This document shows, piece after piece, positions 37,298-45,639 of a stretch of DNA of 64,000 nt; positions within the stretch are counted from its first letter, which is position 1; every line of letters begins with the position of its first letter. The DNA comes from JABDMH01 sp965223025 (GTDB lineage Bacteria > Bacteroidota > Bacteroidia > Chitinophagales > Saprospiraceae). Under the pieces are notes generated by a model, which did not search any database, was not told where the DNA came from, and saw nothing but the letters and a program-made list of their open reading frames with translations. The stretch lies in NCBI GenBank assembly GCA_965223025.1, contig CBDCVP010000007.1:325546-389545 (forward strand). The letters run 5' to 3'. The position numbers were made by a program, and so were the translations under genes.

Positions 37298-38005
37298 CTA
37301 CTCAACGACTGGGGCAATTTGTTCGGGGGTAAGAATACCTCCAGGTAATTCCATGATCCTGATATTTCGAAAGTGAATTTCAGCTCCTTCAGCCTCCAGG
37401 CAGATGTAGCCCTTCTTGCGTCCACTTTCTCTGATGCCATTGACAAACTTTCCATTGATGGCAAGTTTGACCGTCCCATCGACGGCCACGATCACATACT
37501 TATTCCACTGCCCCTTTCCCAAACATCTCTTTTCTAGTGATTTACTTCTTGGACCTCGAGGATTGTCGGGAATCGCAGTCATACCCATGGTGGGAAATAG
37601 TTCTCCATGTACATAGGCATCCGTTCTATTATGGATCGTCGACCACTCCAACTCCAACATTTGTACTTCCATGGCCTTAGTAAGGGGCTCATCATCAGCA
37701 AATTGAGTGCCCTCACTCCAGATAAACATACCGGAATTTCCCCCAGCCTCCATATGACGCCACTCCACCTCTACAATAAAGTTTTCATACTGCTTCTCAG
37801 TGCGCATCACACCAATCGGCAAGCCTGTACAGATCAAAGTACTGTCCTCCACTCGCCAGGTCTCCGGCGAAGTATTCACATCTATCCATCCAGTCAAATC
37901 CACACCATTAAATAAAGGCTTGAATACCAGATCCTGCCCCATCAAACTCACCCAACCTAAGCCGATCATGGTCGCGATTAGTAAATACCTCATTTTCATA
38001 AACAA
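37298..38005 (-). CDS. DUF1080 (3-keto-disaccharide hydrolase-like) secreted protein
   Basis: A 235-residue protein with a Sec leader (MFMKMRYLLIATMIGLG, cleavage near LMGQ). The single concanavalin-like jelly-roll has the family's FKPLFNGVDLTGW opening, EVEWRHMEAGGNSGMFIWSE in the middle and GYICLEAEGAEIHFRNIRI at the end. Members of DUF1080 from Bacteroides are known to cleave 3-keto-glycosides, which fits the TIM-barrel epimerase at 31688. It converges with the Ldh2 gene with one base between the stops, and may be monocistronic. The substrate is not shown by sequence. Confidence 0.88.
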   Translation of the reverse strand: MFMKMRYLLIATMIGLGWVSLMGQDLVFKPLFNGVDLTGWIDVNTSPETWRVEDSTLICTGLPIGVMRTEKQYENFIVEVEWRHMEAGGNSGMFIWSEGTQFADDEPLTKAMEVQMLELEWSTIHNRTDAYVHGELFPTMGMTAIPDNPRGPRSKSLEKRCLGKGQWNKYVIVAVDGTVKLAINGKFVNGIRESGRKKGYICLEAEGAEIHFRNIRIMELPGGILTPEQIAPVVE

Positions 38006-38111
38006 TTTATTATGGTGACTGTAAAGTTTCTAAAGTAACAAATTCCCTGTCTCCAAGATTCACAACCACCGGGATTATAATTTCCGCAGAATAGTAACTT
38101 GCGCGCCAACT

Positions 38112-39620
38112 ATGAAACAGTACCATCCTCTATTGGTTTCTCTGACAGGATTATTCCTACTCGCGCAGTGCATCACGCCTAGGGATGATCTTATGCAGGC
38201 CTCTCTGCCGGTGGTGCCGCGAGAGTTTAGGGCGGCTTGGGTTGCATCCGTCGCCAACATCAACTGGCCAAGCAGCACCGCTTTGTCAGTAGATTCTCAA
38301 AAAATGGAGGCTCTAAACTATCTTGATCTCTTACAAAAGCACCACTACAATGCCGTGATTTTTCAAGTAAGACCTCAATGTGATGCACTCTATGACAGCA
38401 CCTTTGAACCCTGGTCCTACTATCTGACCGGTGTGCAAGGCCAAGCACCTGATCCTAACTATGATCCGCTAAAGTTCTGGATCGACCAGGCACACCAGAG
38501 GGGTCTGGAGCTACATGCATGGCTCAACCCATATCGAGCACATCATCCCAGTGGTGGAGAGGTCACCAAGGCGTCCATCGTGCACAGGAAACCTGAGCTA
38601 GTCTTATCGCTTAAGCATGGATACTGGTGGCTGGATCCCACCTTGCAAGAGACTCAAGATCATACCTATGCAGTGGTGATGGATTTGGTGAAACGCTACG
38701 ATTTGGATGGAATACATTTCGATGATTACTTCTACCCCTACCCTGCCTACAATGACAATGCTGATTTTCCAGATTCCACCAGTTGGCACAAGTACCTCTC
38801 TAGTGGAGGTCGGTTGAGCCGGGGTGACTGGCGCCGCTCAGCGGTCAATGAGTTTATCGAACGCACTTACAAGGGCATTAAGAAAGAAAAACCATACGTG
38901 AAATTTGGGATCAGTCCTTTTGGTATTTGGAGACCAGGTTTTCCTAATTCCATCCAGGGGTTTGACCAATATACCAATCTATATGCAGATGCCAAGTTGT
39001 GGTTTAACAAGGGGTGGGTAGATTATTTTTCACCCCAGCTGTATTGGCCTGTCAATCAAATCCCGCAGAGCTTTCCAGTACTCTTGCAATGGTGGAAAGA
39101 TCAGAACCGGAGTGGTCGCCACCTTTGGCCGGGTCTGAGCATCGGTCGGATCAAGGGAGGTCCCGGTAGAGATGAAGTACTCAATCAAATCATGATTGCC
39201 CGTGGTATGTTAAAGCAGGCGGCAGGTAACATCCATTGGAGCATCGGCCCACTGCTCAATCGCGATAGTCTAGCTGATGCAATATCCAATGGACCGTACC
39301 AAGGTGTAGCCCTGGTGCCTTCCATGCCTTGGCTCAGCAAGAGGAAACCAACCGCTCCCAGGGTCGCATATGACATGCAAGAAGGCGCCCTGAAGCTGGA
39401 TTGGTCGGCCTCCAGGATGGATCATCTACAACAAATCATCGTCTACCAATTCTTTGACTCAAAGAGCAGCTATGACATCGTACCGGTCGGTAGAAGTCAG
39501 GTGGAGATCGGTCTCCCACAGACGAGTCATGATCCCTCCCATGCACTCAAACAAGTGGGCGTCACAGTAGTTGATCGATTTGGACAGGAGAGCACAATAC
39601 AAATAATCAGCGTGAAATAA
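38112..39620 (+). CDS. GHL10 (DUF187) glycoside hydrolase-like lipoprotein
   Basis: A 502-residue lipoprotein with lipobox FLLAQC (Cys20). The TIM-barrel glycosidase-like core begins EFRAAWVASVANINWPS, with AVIFQVRPQCDALYDS, LHAWLNPYRAHHPSG, LDGIHFDDYFYPYPAY (carboxylates near the active site), KFGISPFGIWRPG and YFSPQLYWP. A fibronectin-like C-terminus follows. The family is found on cell envelopes and may act on bacterial or algal glycans; the enzyme class is not established for all members. The stop is 22 bp ahead of the MFS gene, suggesting a two-gene operon. Confidence 0.88.
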   Translation: MKQYHPLLVSLTGLFLLAQCITPRDDLMQASLPVVPREFRAAWVASVANINWPSSTALSVDSQKMEALNYLDLLQKHHYNAVIFQVRPQCDALYDSTFEPWSYYLTGVQGQAPDPNYDPLKFWIDQAHQRGLELHAWLNPYRAHHPSGGEVTKASIVHRKPELVLSLKHGYWWLDPTLQETQDHTYAVVMDLVKRYDLDGIHFDDYFYPYPAYNDNADFPDSTSWHKYLSSGGRLSRGDWRRSAVNEFIERTYKGIKKEKPYVKFGISPFGIWRPGFPNSIQGFDQYTNLYADAKLWFNKGWVDYFSPQLYWPVNQIPQSFPVLLQWWKDQNRSGRHLWPGLSIGRIKGGPGRDEVLNQIMIARGMLKQAAGNIHWSIGPLLNRDSLADAISNGPYQGVALVPSMPWLSKRKPTAPRVAYDMQEGALKLDWSASRMDHLQQIIVYQFFDSKSSYDIVPVGRSQVEIGLPQTSHDPSHALKQVGVTVVDRFGQESTIQIISVK

Positions 39621-39642
39621 TCACCCTCGAAAACCACCGGCA

Positions 39643-40857
39643 TTGAAAACCATCCTTTCTTTCTATCTCAAATCCTTCCAGGGACTCAGTCGGGAAGTCT
39701 GGGTGTTGGCGATCGTGATTTTCATCAATCGCAGTGGGATGATGGTGCTACCCTTTCTAGCCCTCTATAGTACCAATGAATTGGGATTTAGCATTGCAAG
39801 AGCTGGCATCGTTACCGGCATGTATGGAGCTGGGTCATTAGTGGGGTCTTGGCTGGGCGGTATATTGACCGACCGGATCGGCTTTTACAAAGTGCTATCC
39901 CGGAGTTTGGTGTTGGGAGGCATAGGCATGGCCTCTCTGATTTTCTTTCGCGACTTTTATCTGCTGTGCCTCGCCATATTTGTCACCAGCACCATTGCGG
40001 ACGCTTCTCGACCTCCGCTCATGGCAGCCATTTCCCTTTTTAGTAAACCCGAAAATCAGACCAGGGCGATTTCTCTCGTTAGGATGGCATTAAACCTGGG
40101 CATTTCCGTGGGACCGGCTGTGGCGGGATTTCTGGCCGGGAATGTCGGCTACGATTGGATCTTTATCCTGGACGGAGTCACCTGTATATCGGCAGCTGTC
40201 TTTCTCATCATACAATTGACACCGAAACAGAAAATCCGTCAAGAGCATTCTGCTGAAGAAGTGGCAGCAGAATCACATATCTCTTCCGATTGGTTGTATA
40301 TGCTTTTTCTGGTCGTCACCGGAATTAACATTATTGCCTTTATCCAAATTCTATCGACTGTACCTCTCTACTTTCAGGAGCAGCTATTGATGACAGAGAC
40401 ACAGATTGGGCTATTCTTCACCTTCAATGGCTTGTTGGTTTTCTTTTTTGAGATGCCCTTGGTTGCCTTTTCTCAAAGGCGCTGGGATCCCTTTACCAGT
40501 ATGATTCTCGGAGCTGTCTTCATCGGCCTCGGACATCTTTTCTTGAATCTTCCCTTGCACTGGCTGGTGATCGTCATCGGATACAATTGTCTAGTATCAT
40601 TGGGAGAGATCATAAATTTCCCCTTTGGCAATAGCTTATCGTTGGCACGAGCCCCCAAAACCCAGAAAGGTAAGTATATGGGATTGTGGGCTATGATGTT
40701 CTCATCCGCCTTTATCTTAGCACCTATCCTAGGTACCCAATTGGTGGAGAGCACCGGGTTTGTAAATACCTGGTATATTATTTCTGCCATGAGTTTTCTC
40801 ATGGTGCCGGGATTCCTTTGGATCAAATCCCATTGGAATTTGGAAGCCTATCAGTAG
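39643..40857 (+). CDS. MFS transporter
   Basis: A 404-residue major facilitator with about 12 hydrophobic segments. The signature between helices 2 and 3 is GGILTDRIGFYKVL, preceded by SGMMVLPFLALYSTNE. The TTG at 39643 is chosen because it gives LKSFQGLSREVWVLAIVIF as the ordinary N-terminus of this family; the next Met is at residue 29, inside helix 1. The gene follows the GHL10 lipoprotein by 22 bp, so a sugar or glycan-derived substrate is plausible, but the family also includes drug exporters. Confidence 0.9.
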   Translation: MKTILSFYLKSFQGLSREVWVLAIVIFINRSGMMVLPFLALYSTNELGFSIARAGIVTGMYGAGSLVGSWLGGILTDRIGFYKVLSRSLVLGGIGMASLIFFRDFYLLCLAIFVTSTIADASRPPLMAAISLFSKPENQTRAISLVRMALNLGISVGPAVAGFLAGNVGYDWIFILDGVTCISAAVFLIIQLTPKQKIRQEHSAEEVAAESHISSDWLYMLFLVVTGINIIAFIQILSTVPLYFQEQLLMTETQIGLFFTFNGLLVFFFEMPLVAFSQRRWDPFTSMILGAVFIGLGHLFLNLPLHWLVIVIGYNCLVSLGEIINFPFGNSLSLARAPKTQKGKYMGLWAMMFSSAFILAPILGTQLVESTGFVNTWYIISAMSFLMVPGFLWIKSHWNLEAYQ

Positions 40858-40963
40858 ACAAACAAAACTTTTATCATGCTCCCACTTAAACTGTTTTTCA
40901 TGTATATTACCCTTTCAGATCAATCTAAGAGCACACAACTGAGGTCTACCTTAAGAATCCACA

Positions 40964-41326
40964 ATGACTAATAGGAATCCACAAGTCGATGAACATTTGC
41001 AAAAAATGAATCACCCTCTGGAAAGAGAAATTAATCGGGTACGAGAAATAATTTTATCTATTCATCCCGACATCCAGGAAACCATAAAATGGAAAGTCCC
41101 CACCTTTATGTACGGTGGTAATATTGCTTCATTTATGAATGCCAAGAAATTTGTAAGCCTGATGTTTCACAAAGGCGCCAGCTTCAAGGATAAATACGGA
41201 CTGCTCGAGGGCGAAGGTAAAGTAACAAGAGTAGCTAGATTTCAGGACATGGAAGATATTGAGAAGAAGAAAAAGGCACTCATGGCGATTATCGAGGAAT
41301 GGATCGCGATGCAAAATACCGGTTGA
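40964..41326 (+). CDS. DUF1801 domain protein
   Basis: A 120-residue soluble protein with the DUF1801 pattern: LEREINRVREIILSIHPDI near the start, then ETIKWKVPTFMYGGNI and KKFVSLMFHKGASF. Family members (YdhG-like) have been linked to iron handling in some bacteria, but most are uncharacterised. It lies 31 bp ahead of the mscS-type gene on the same strand. The function is not known. Confidence 0.85.
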   Translation: MTNRNPQVDEHLQKMNHPLEREINRVREIILSIHPDIQETIKWKVPTFMYGGNIASFMNAKKFVSLMFHKGASFKDKYGLLEGEGKVTRVARFQDMEDIEKKKKALMAIIEEWIAMQNTG

Positions 41327-41357
41327 GCGGTCCTCCTTAAGATCATCCACATAGCAG

Positions 41358-42215
41358 ATGGAAGCATTAAATGAAATACTGGCTTACGAGCTCATTCATA
41401 TCGGTGAGCACACACTGCACGTCTATTCACTGGCTGTAGTCCTCTTGATCATTCTCTTTACGAGAGCGATTTTATGGATGATAAAGAAAACGTTGTTTCG
41501 CCATAAGAAATTCAAAAAACTCGATGCTGGTAGCGCCTATGCCCTATTTCAAATCATTAAATATTTCATTTGGATTCTCGCATTTGGATTTATGCTAGAA
41601 TCACTTGGCATTAAGGTCACGGTGCTTGTGGCCGGATCAGCGGCTTTATTGGTCGGTGTTGGATTGGGTTTGCAACAGACTTTCAACGACATCGTATCAG
41701 GTATCATTTTGCTCTCCGAAAGATCCATCAAGATAGACGATGTATTGGAAATCGACGGTGATATCGTAAAAATCAGACATATCGGGGTGCGAACCTCTGT
41801 GGGATTAAATACCGATGACATATCGATCATCATTCCCAACTCTCTAATCACCACAAATAAGGTGATCAACTGGAGTCATCAGTCAAAAAGGAATCGTTTT
41901 AGCATTGAGGTTGGTGTGGCCTACGGTAGCAATGTCGACTTAGTACTTAGCATTCTGGAAGAGAGTGCCAACACACATCCCGATACAGATGACCACACAT
42001 TGACAGAGGCAAGGTTGGTGAACTTTGGTAATTCATCTCTCGATTTTGAAGTCTTGTTTTTTAGTAAAAATATATTTAGAATCAGTAAGGTCAAGAGCGA
42101 CATCCGGCGTACCATCAATCAAAAATTTGCCGTGCACAACATCACCATACCCTTCCCTCAGATAGACCTACACTTTAGATCTAGCCATGTCGATCTAGGG
42201 CCAAAGGAATCTTGA
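41358..42215 (+). CDS. MscS family mechanosensitive channel
   Basis: Small-conductance mechanosensitive channel that releases solutes on hypo-osmotic shock. The 285-residue protein has three membrane helices. The third is the pore helix, VLVAGSAALLVGVGLGLQQT, with FNDIVSGIILLSERSIKIDD continuing into the cytoplasmic beta domain. The length is close to E. coli MscS, so it is the short form of the family. It probably shares a transcript with the DUF1801 gene. A bidirectional terminator follows at 42306. Confidence 0.93.
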   Translation: MEALNEILAYELIHIGEHTLHVYSLAVVLLIILFTRAILWMIKKTLFRHKKFKKLDAGSAYALFQIIKYFIWILAFGFMLESLGIKVTVLVAGSAALLVGVGLGLQQTFNDIVSGIILLSERSIKIDDVLEIDGDIVKIRHIGVRTSVGLNTDDISIIIPNSLITTNKVINWSHQSKRNRFSIEVGVAYGSNVDLVLSILEESANTHPDTDDHTLTEARLVNFGNSSLDFEVLFFSKNIFRISKVKSDIRRTINQKFAVHNITIPFPQIDLHFRSSHVDLGPKES

Positions 42216-42305
42216 CATCGGACAATCCTGCAGAAATGGTGGATCAATCCTTTGAAAGCACGAATGAATTTTGCAGAACCCGATGCTCCCGATAGCACAG
42301 GCACG

Positions 42306-42339
42306 AAAAAAACCACCGATCGAGTCCGCGCTGGTTTTT
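42306..42339. terminator. Rho-independent terminator between convergent genes
   Basis: AAAAACCA at 42308-42315 pairs with TGGTTTTT at 42332-42339 across a 16-nt loop. A runs flank the left arm and T runs the right, so it can serve both the plus-strand mscS-type gene and the minus-strand DHDPS-family gene. Confidence 0.6.
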
Positions 42340-42349
42340 CTATATCCTC

Positions 42350-43378
42350 CTAAGCAAGCTCAATCTTTAATCGAATTGCTAATTCTTTGAGCTCGGAATG
42401 CATTTCTTGCAGACGCTCCATTTGTTTCTGACTGAGCTGCTTATTGGTTCTCCTGGCAATTGGTAGTATGTCTAGCCCCCTCAACTTCATGAAATATTTA
42501 GCGGAATTTGGGTATCCAGCACCGATGATCTTGTCGTTACGCAATAAAAACTCATTGACCAGTTGGATTTCCTCCACACGTGATTTCTTATTAGCATGAG
42601 CAATTAAATAGGCGTACAACTCGGGATAAAAATTTGAACCAATCGGAGAAAGTCCAGCTCCATTATGTTGCATGGTGAAAAGTGCATCCGGAGTATGAGC
42701 ATTGTATAGCCCAAGAATTGAGCCCTTGGCAGCCCGGATTTTTTCATGCACTACTTGAGCATCGCAAGAAGTATCTTTCAGATAAACAAATCTGCCCGTA
42801 GAGGCGATTCTTTTCAATAACCTAGGAGTTATCAATCGCTTGTAGGGGCTGGGGCACTCATATAAACCCAGGGGAATATCTGGGGTACCCTTTACGATCT
42901 CTTCGATATGTGTCCACAGGGCATCGTCGTCTTCGCCTTTGCCTACCAAGATGCTTGTAATCAAGACAACCGCTTCTACTCCGGTCTGATGCATCTTCTT
43001 GATGAATGCTATGTTCTCCTCGGGAGATGCAGAAAAAGTACCGGTAGATACGACCGGCTTACTGGATACTTCTACCACCGTCTTGGTGAGATTCAATCGC
43101 TCCTCGGGATCCAAATCGTACATCTCACTGGTGGCACAATTAGCAAAAAAGCCATTCATCCCCGCTTCCTCATACCACCTTACCAGGGATTTCACCCCAT
43201 CATGATCGATCCTTAATTGGTCATCAAAGGGTGTGACCATGACTCCATAAAGGCCCTTATCCAGCCGCTTCAATCGGCGGTCCACACCAAGCCCAAATGG
43301 TGCTCGAATCCAAGGGGCGGTGGCTATACACCCGACCATAGCACTACTCTTAAGTATAAAATCTCTTCTTGTCTTCAT
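42350..43378 (-). CDS. Tat-leader dihydrodipicolinate synthase (DapA) family enzyme
   Basis: Class I aldolase or dehydratase of the DHDPS superfamily acting on 2-keto acids. 342 residues from the ATG at 43378, starting MKTRRDFILKSSAMVG, a twin-arginine-like leader that is not normal for this cytosolic family. The Schiff-base Lys is in FVYLKDTSCD (Lys203, counting from the ATG at 43384) and the proton-relay Tyr in GLYECPSPYK (Tyr175). The GxxxE-type motif is NCATSE. It is the last gene of a polysaccharide lyase operon, 16 bp after the PL8-like gene, so a KDG-type or unsaturated uronate-derived keto acid is a better guess than diaminopimelate synthesis. The start at 43384 is also possible. Confidence 0.88.
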   Translation of the reverse strand: MKTRRDFILKSSAMVGCIATAPWIRAPFGLGVDRRLKRLDKGLYGVMVTPFDDQLRIDHDGVKSLVRWYEEAGMNGFFANCATSEMYDLDPEERLNLTKTVVEVSSKPVVSTGTFSASPEENIAFIKKMHQTGVEAVVLITSILVGKGEDDDALWTHIEEIVKGTPDIPLGLYECPSPYKRLITPRLLKRIASTGRFVYLKDTSCDAQVVHEKIRAAKGSILGLYNAHTPDALFTMQHNGAGLSPIGSNFYPELYAYLIAHANKKSRVEEIQLVNEFLLRNDKIIGAGYPNSAKYFMKLRGLDILPIARRTNKQLSQKQMERLQEMHSELKELAIRLKIELA

Positions 43379-43393
43379 GACCATAGATTTCGT

Positions 43394-45550
43394 TCATTCA
43401 ATGGGGAAAGTGATACTTTTTCCTGAATATACACCTTTGGGCAAATCTATAATAAGTATGGTGCTCCGACCATCAGTGTCAGGAGTCGCTAACACATGCT
43501 GCTCATTGCAACGATACTTCCCAGTCAGCGTAATCATCATTTTATCGAGTTTTCTCGATGGGTCTGCAACTGTCATCTCATAAATTCTATCATTCCTCAA
43601 TTTAGTCATCACCATACCCTGGCTTGCTAATCGCAGCCTTAGTTGTGGGACTATCAATACTTCTCCCGCCTTGTAAAAGGCAATCTGACACATATCGAGT
43701 TTACTGCTTTTTACGGCATGAATATCAGAAGTATTAGAGATAATATCGACCTCACGAAGATCGCCGCTGGTACTCTGCAATTCATCGATGGAGGTGTTGG
43801 GCACCACGATATATTGATAAGATGCATTTTGGGGACGCTGGCCGTGATCGAATCCCGCGGTAAATACCTCCATATTTACCAACTCATCAGAGATGTTTTT
43901 CTGATCGGTAATATCAGACCATCGACCCTGCTCCTGCTGATTTGAAATCATAATTTTAGGTGATTGGGGCAAAATATACCCCACACTGTCATGAAGGATC
44001 CAGGCGACATTAGCCAGTTCATGACTACCGTGAGGCAGATCCTTGACTTCTCCCTCTTGCGAAATGATCACATCAGTACGCAGCAAGGCTTGATCGATCG
44101 TCGTAAAGACGGGCAGATTGGGCCGAGAATAGATATCAGTACCCAGACATACATATTCGTCCTCAAAAAAGAACCAGGATTTCCTAGCTTTAACCATGTC
44201 GTGTGGGCTCCGAAAATCGAATGCCACCGCACCGTGCATGCCATCTGTTACAGCTCCCACAAAATCAGTGAGTCCATCCATTTGTATATTTTCAATACCA
44301 TGCAGTGCTGGTTTTTGCATAATGGTAGTACCCGATATTTTCTGCCAGTCGTAGACAGGCCAAATATTGTGGTATTCATCCCCTCGCCTCATGTGGTAAT
44401 TGGTACCATCGGCACGATGATGTGTCGTTTTTCCCGGCCCATTATATGGCACTTCCATGTTTCTATTCCTGGTCGAATACATACGCACCGTGGTATAAAA
44501 ATCAGGTCTTTGAAAAACAAAATGTTCTGTTTGCCAGAAAAACTTGCAGAAGGATTTTGTCGGTACTAATTCCCCTTTACGCAGTTTAATGATTTCTTCC
44601 AATTCGCTCTTTCGGTAGTCTGTACCAAAAATCAACCGCTCCACCTCCAGCACTCCTCTCGGCTCAAAAGTGGCTTTGTGAGAAATGCTCCTATTTTTTA
44701 CGCTGATATCGGTATAAACACCATAAACTAATTGCTTGTAGATACCATCCAAATAATAATCAACCAGATGATTGATCTTATCAATCGAAAAAGCATACCT
44801 GGTATTGGCTACATAGTACGACCACTCCCCAAAGGCATTGGCATACTTCCCATACCCATAAGAGATCGTATTATTGACTCTATCCACCCGATGATGAAAG
44901 CTATAATCGTGTTGCATACCCCTTTGGCCAGTACTGAACTTCACTTCACCTTCGATCAGCCTGATGATCTCCTCAAATCTTTCTCTATCATTGATGAAGA
45001 GCAGATTTTTTGCCAAAATACCGGCGATCACAATGCGATCACCACTTGGTCTGGCTCCCGATGCATGCATATGTGCCCTGCCTATCATCGGTTGGGCTTT
45101 ATCCACCAAATCCTGTGACAATTCATCGCCAATCACCAACATCAAGTTTACCAGATTAGTCGGTGTACTAATCTGATTATTATGCCAATTGTCACCAAAG
45201 AAATCGTGCGCAACCCAATACTCGAGACCAGTTATTATTTTTTCCTTGACCGATCCGTTTTTAAAATATTTTGAATCCTCATTTTTATACGCCTTGGCTA
45301 AATAAACCAGATCGTAGGTGTGTCGGCGATGGGGAAAGCCAGCCCTACGGCTGAGATCCCCATAATCGATGTCTGCAAAGCTACCATCAGACTGCATCCT
45401 ATCCATAATCGCTTGAACTTGAGCATCGTCAATCTCAGTCTTCATCAACTCCGCAACCACCCGGTCTTTGACTAGGTAGAAATCGTCGACCTGCGCTGAT
45501 GAAGCCATCAAGCTCAAGCTCAATAAAACTGTCGAGAGAAATTTATGCAT
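43394..45550 (-). CDS. Polysaccharide lyase family 8-like secreted lyase
   Basis: 718 residues from the ATG at 45550, with a Sec leader (MHKFLSTVLLSLSLMASSAQ). An N-terminal alpha/alpha toroid carries the lyase site: NNWHNNQISTPTNLVN (Asn), QHDYSFHHRVDR (His and Arg) and NTISYGYGKYA (Tyr). A central and C-terminal super-sandwich of beta strands follows (ADGTNYHMRRGDEYHNIWPV). PL8 enzymes cleave uronate linkages in chondroitin, hyaluronan or xanthan by beta-elimination. The substrate is not decided here, but the neighbouring alginate-lyase-like gene and the uxaC operon elsewhere support a uronate polymer. No SusCD pair is adjacent. Confidence 0.85.
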   Translation of the reverse strand: MHKFLSTVLLSLSLMASSAQVDDFYLVKDRVVAELMKTEIDDAQVQAIMDRMQSDGSFADIDYGDLSRRAGFPHRRHTYDLVYLAKAYKNEDSKYFKNGSVKEKIITGLEYWVAHDFFGDNWHNNQISTPTNLVNLMLVIGDELSQDLVDKAQPMIGRAHMHASGARPSGDRIVIAGILAKNLLFINDRERFEEIIRLIEGEVKFSTGQRGMQHDYSFHHRVDRVNNTISYGYGKYANAFGEWSYYVANTRYAFSIDKINHLVDYYLDGIYKQLVYGVYTDISVKNRSISHKATFEPRGVLEVERLIFGTDYRKSELEEIIKLRKGELVPTKSFCKFFWQTEHFVFQRPDFYTTVRMYSTRNRNMEVPYNGPGKTTHHRADGTNYHMRRGDEYHNIWPVYDWQKISGTTIMQKPALHGIENIQMDGLTDFVGAVTDGMHGAVAFDFRSPHDMVKARKSWFFFEDEYVCLGTDIYSRPNLPVFTTIDQALLRTDVIISQEGEVKDLPHGSHELANVAWILHDSVGYILPQSPKIMISNQQEQGRWSDITDQKNISDELVNMEVFTAGFDHGQRPQNASYQYIVVPNTSIDELQSTSGDLREVDIISNTSDIHAVKSSKLDMCQIAFYKAGEVLIVPQLRLRLASQGMVMTKLRNDRIYEMTVADPSRKLDKMMITLTGKYRCNEQHVLATPDTDGRSTILIIDLPKGVYSGKSITFPIE

Positions 45551-45639
45551 GAGGAAATTGGTTTTAAAATTAATTTTCAAGATTGTTGCTCCACCTTATT
45601 TCTAAAATTAAAAAATCGCGGTGAAAATCGATCCAGCAA

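Noticed and set aside
42350..43378. Assigning dapA (lysine synthesis) to the DHDPS-family gene
   Set aside because: A Tat-like leader and the lyase neighbours fit a sugar-acid role better than cytosolic lysine synthesis.
43964..44569. A 201-codon plus-strand frame
   Set aside because: Antisense to the PL8-like gene, whose lyase motifs are clear; the frame is a shadow.
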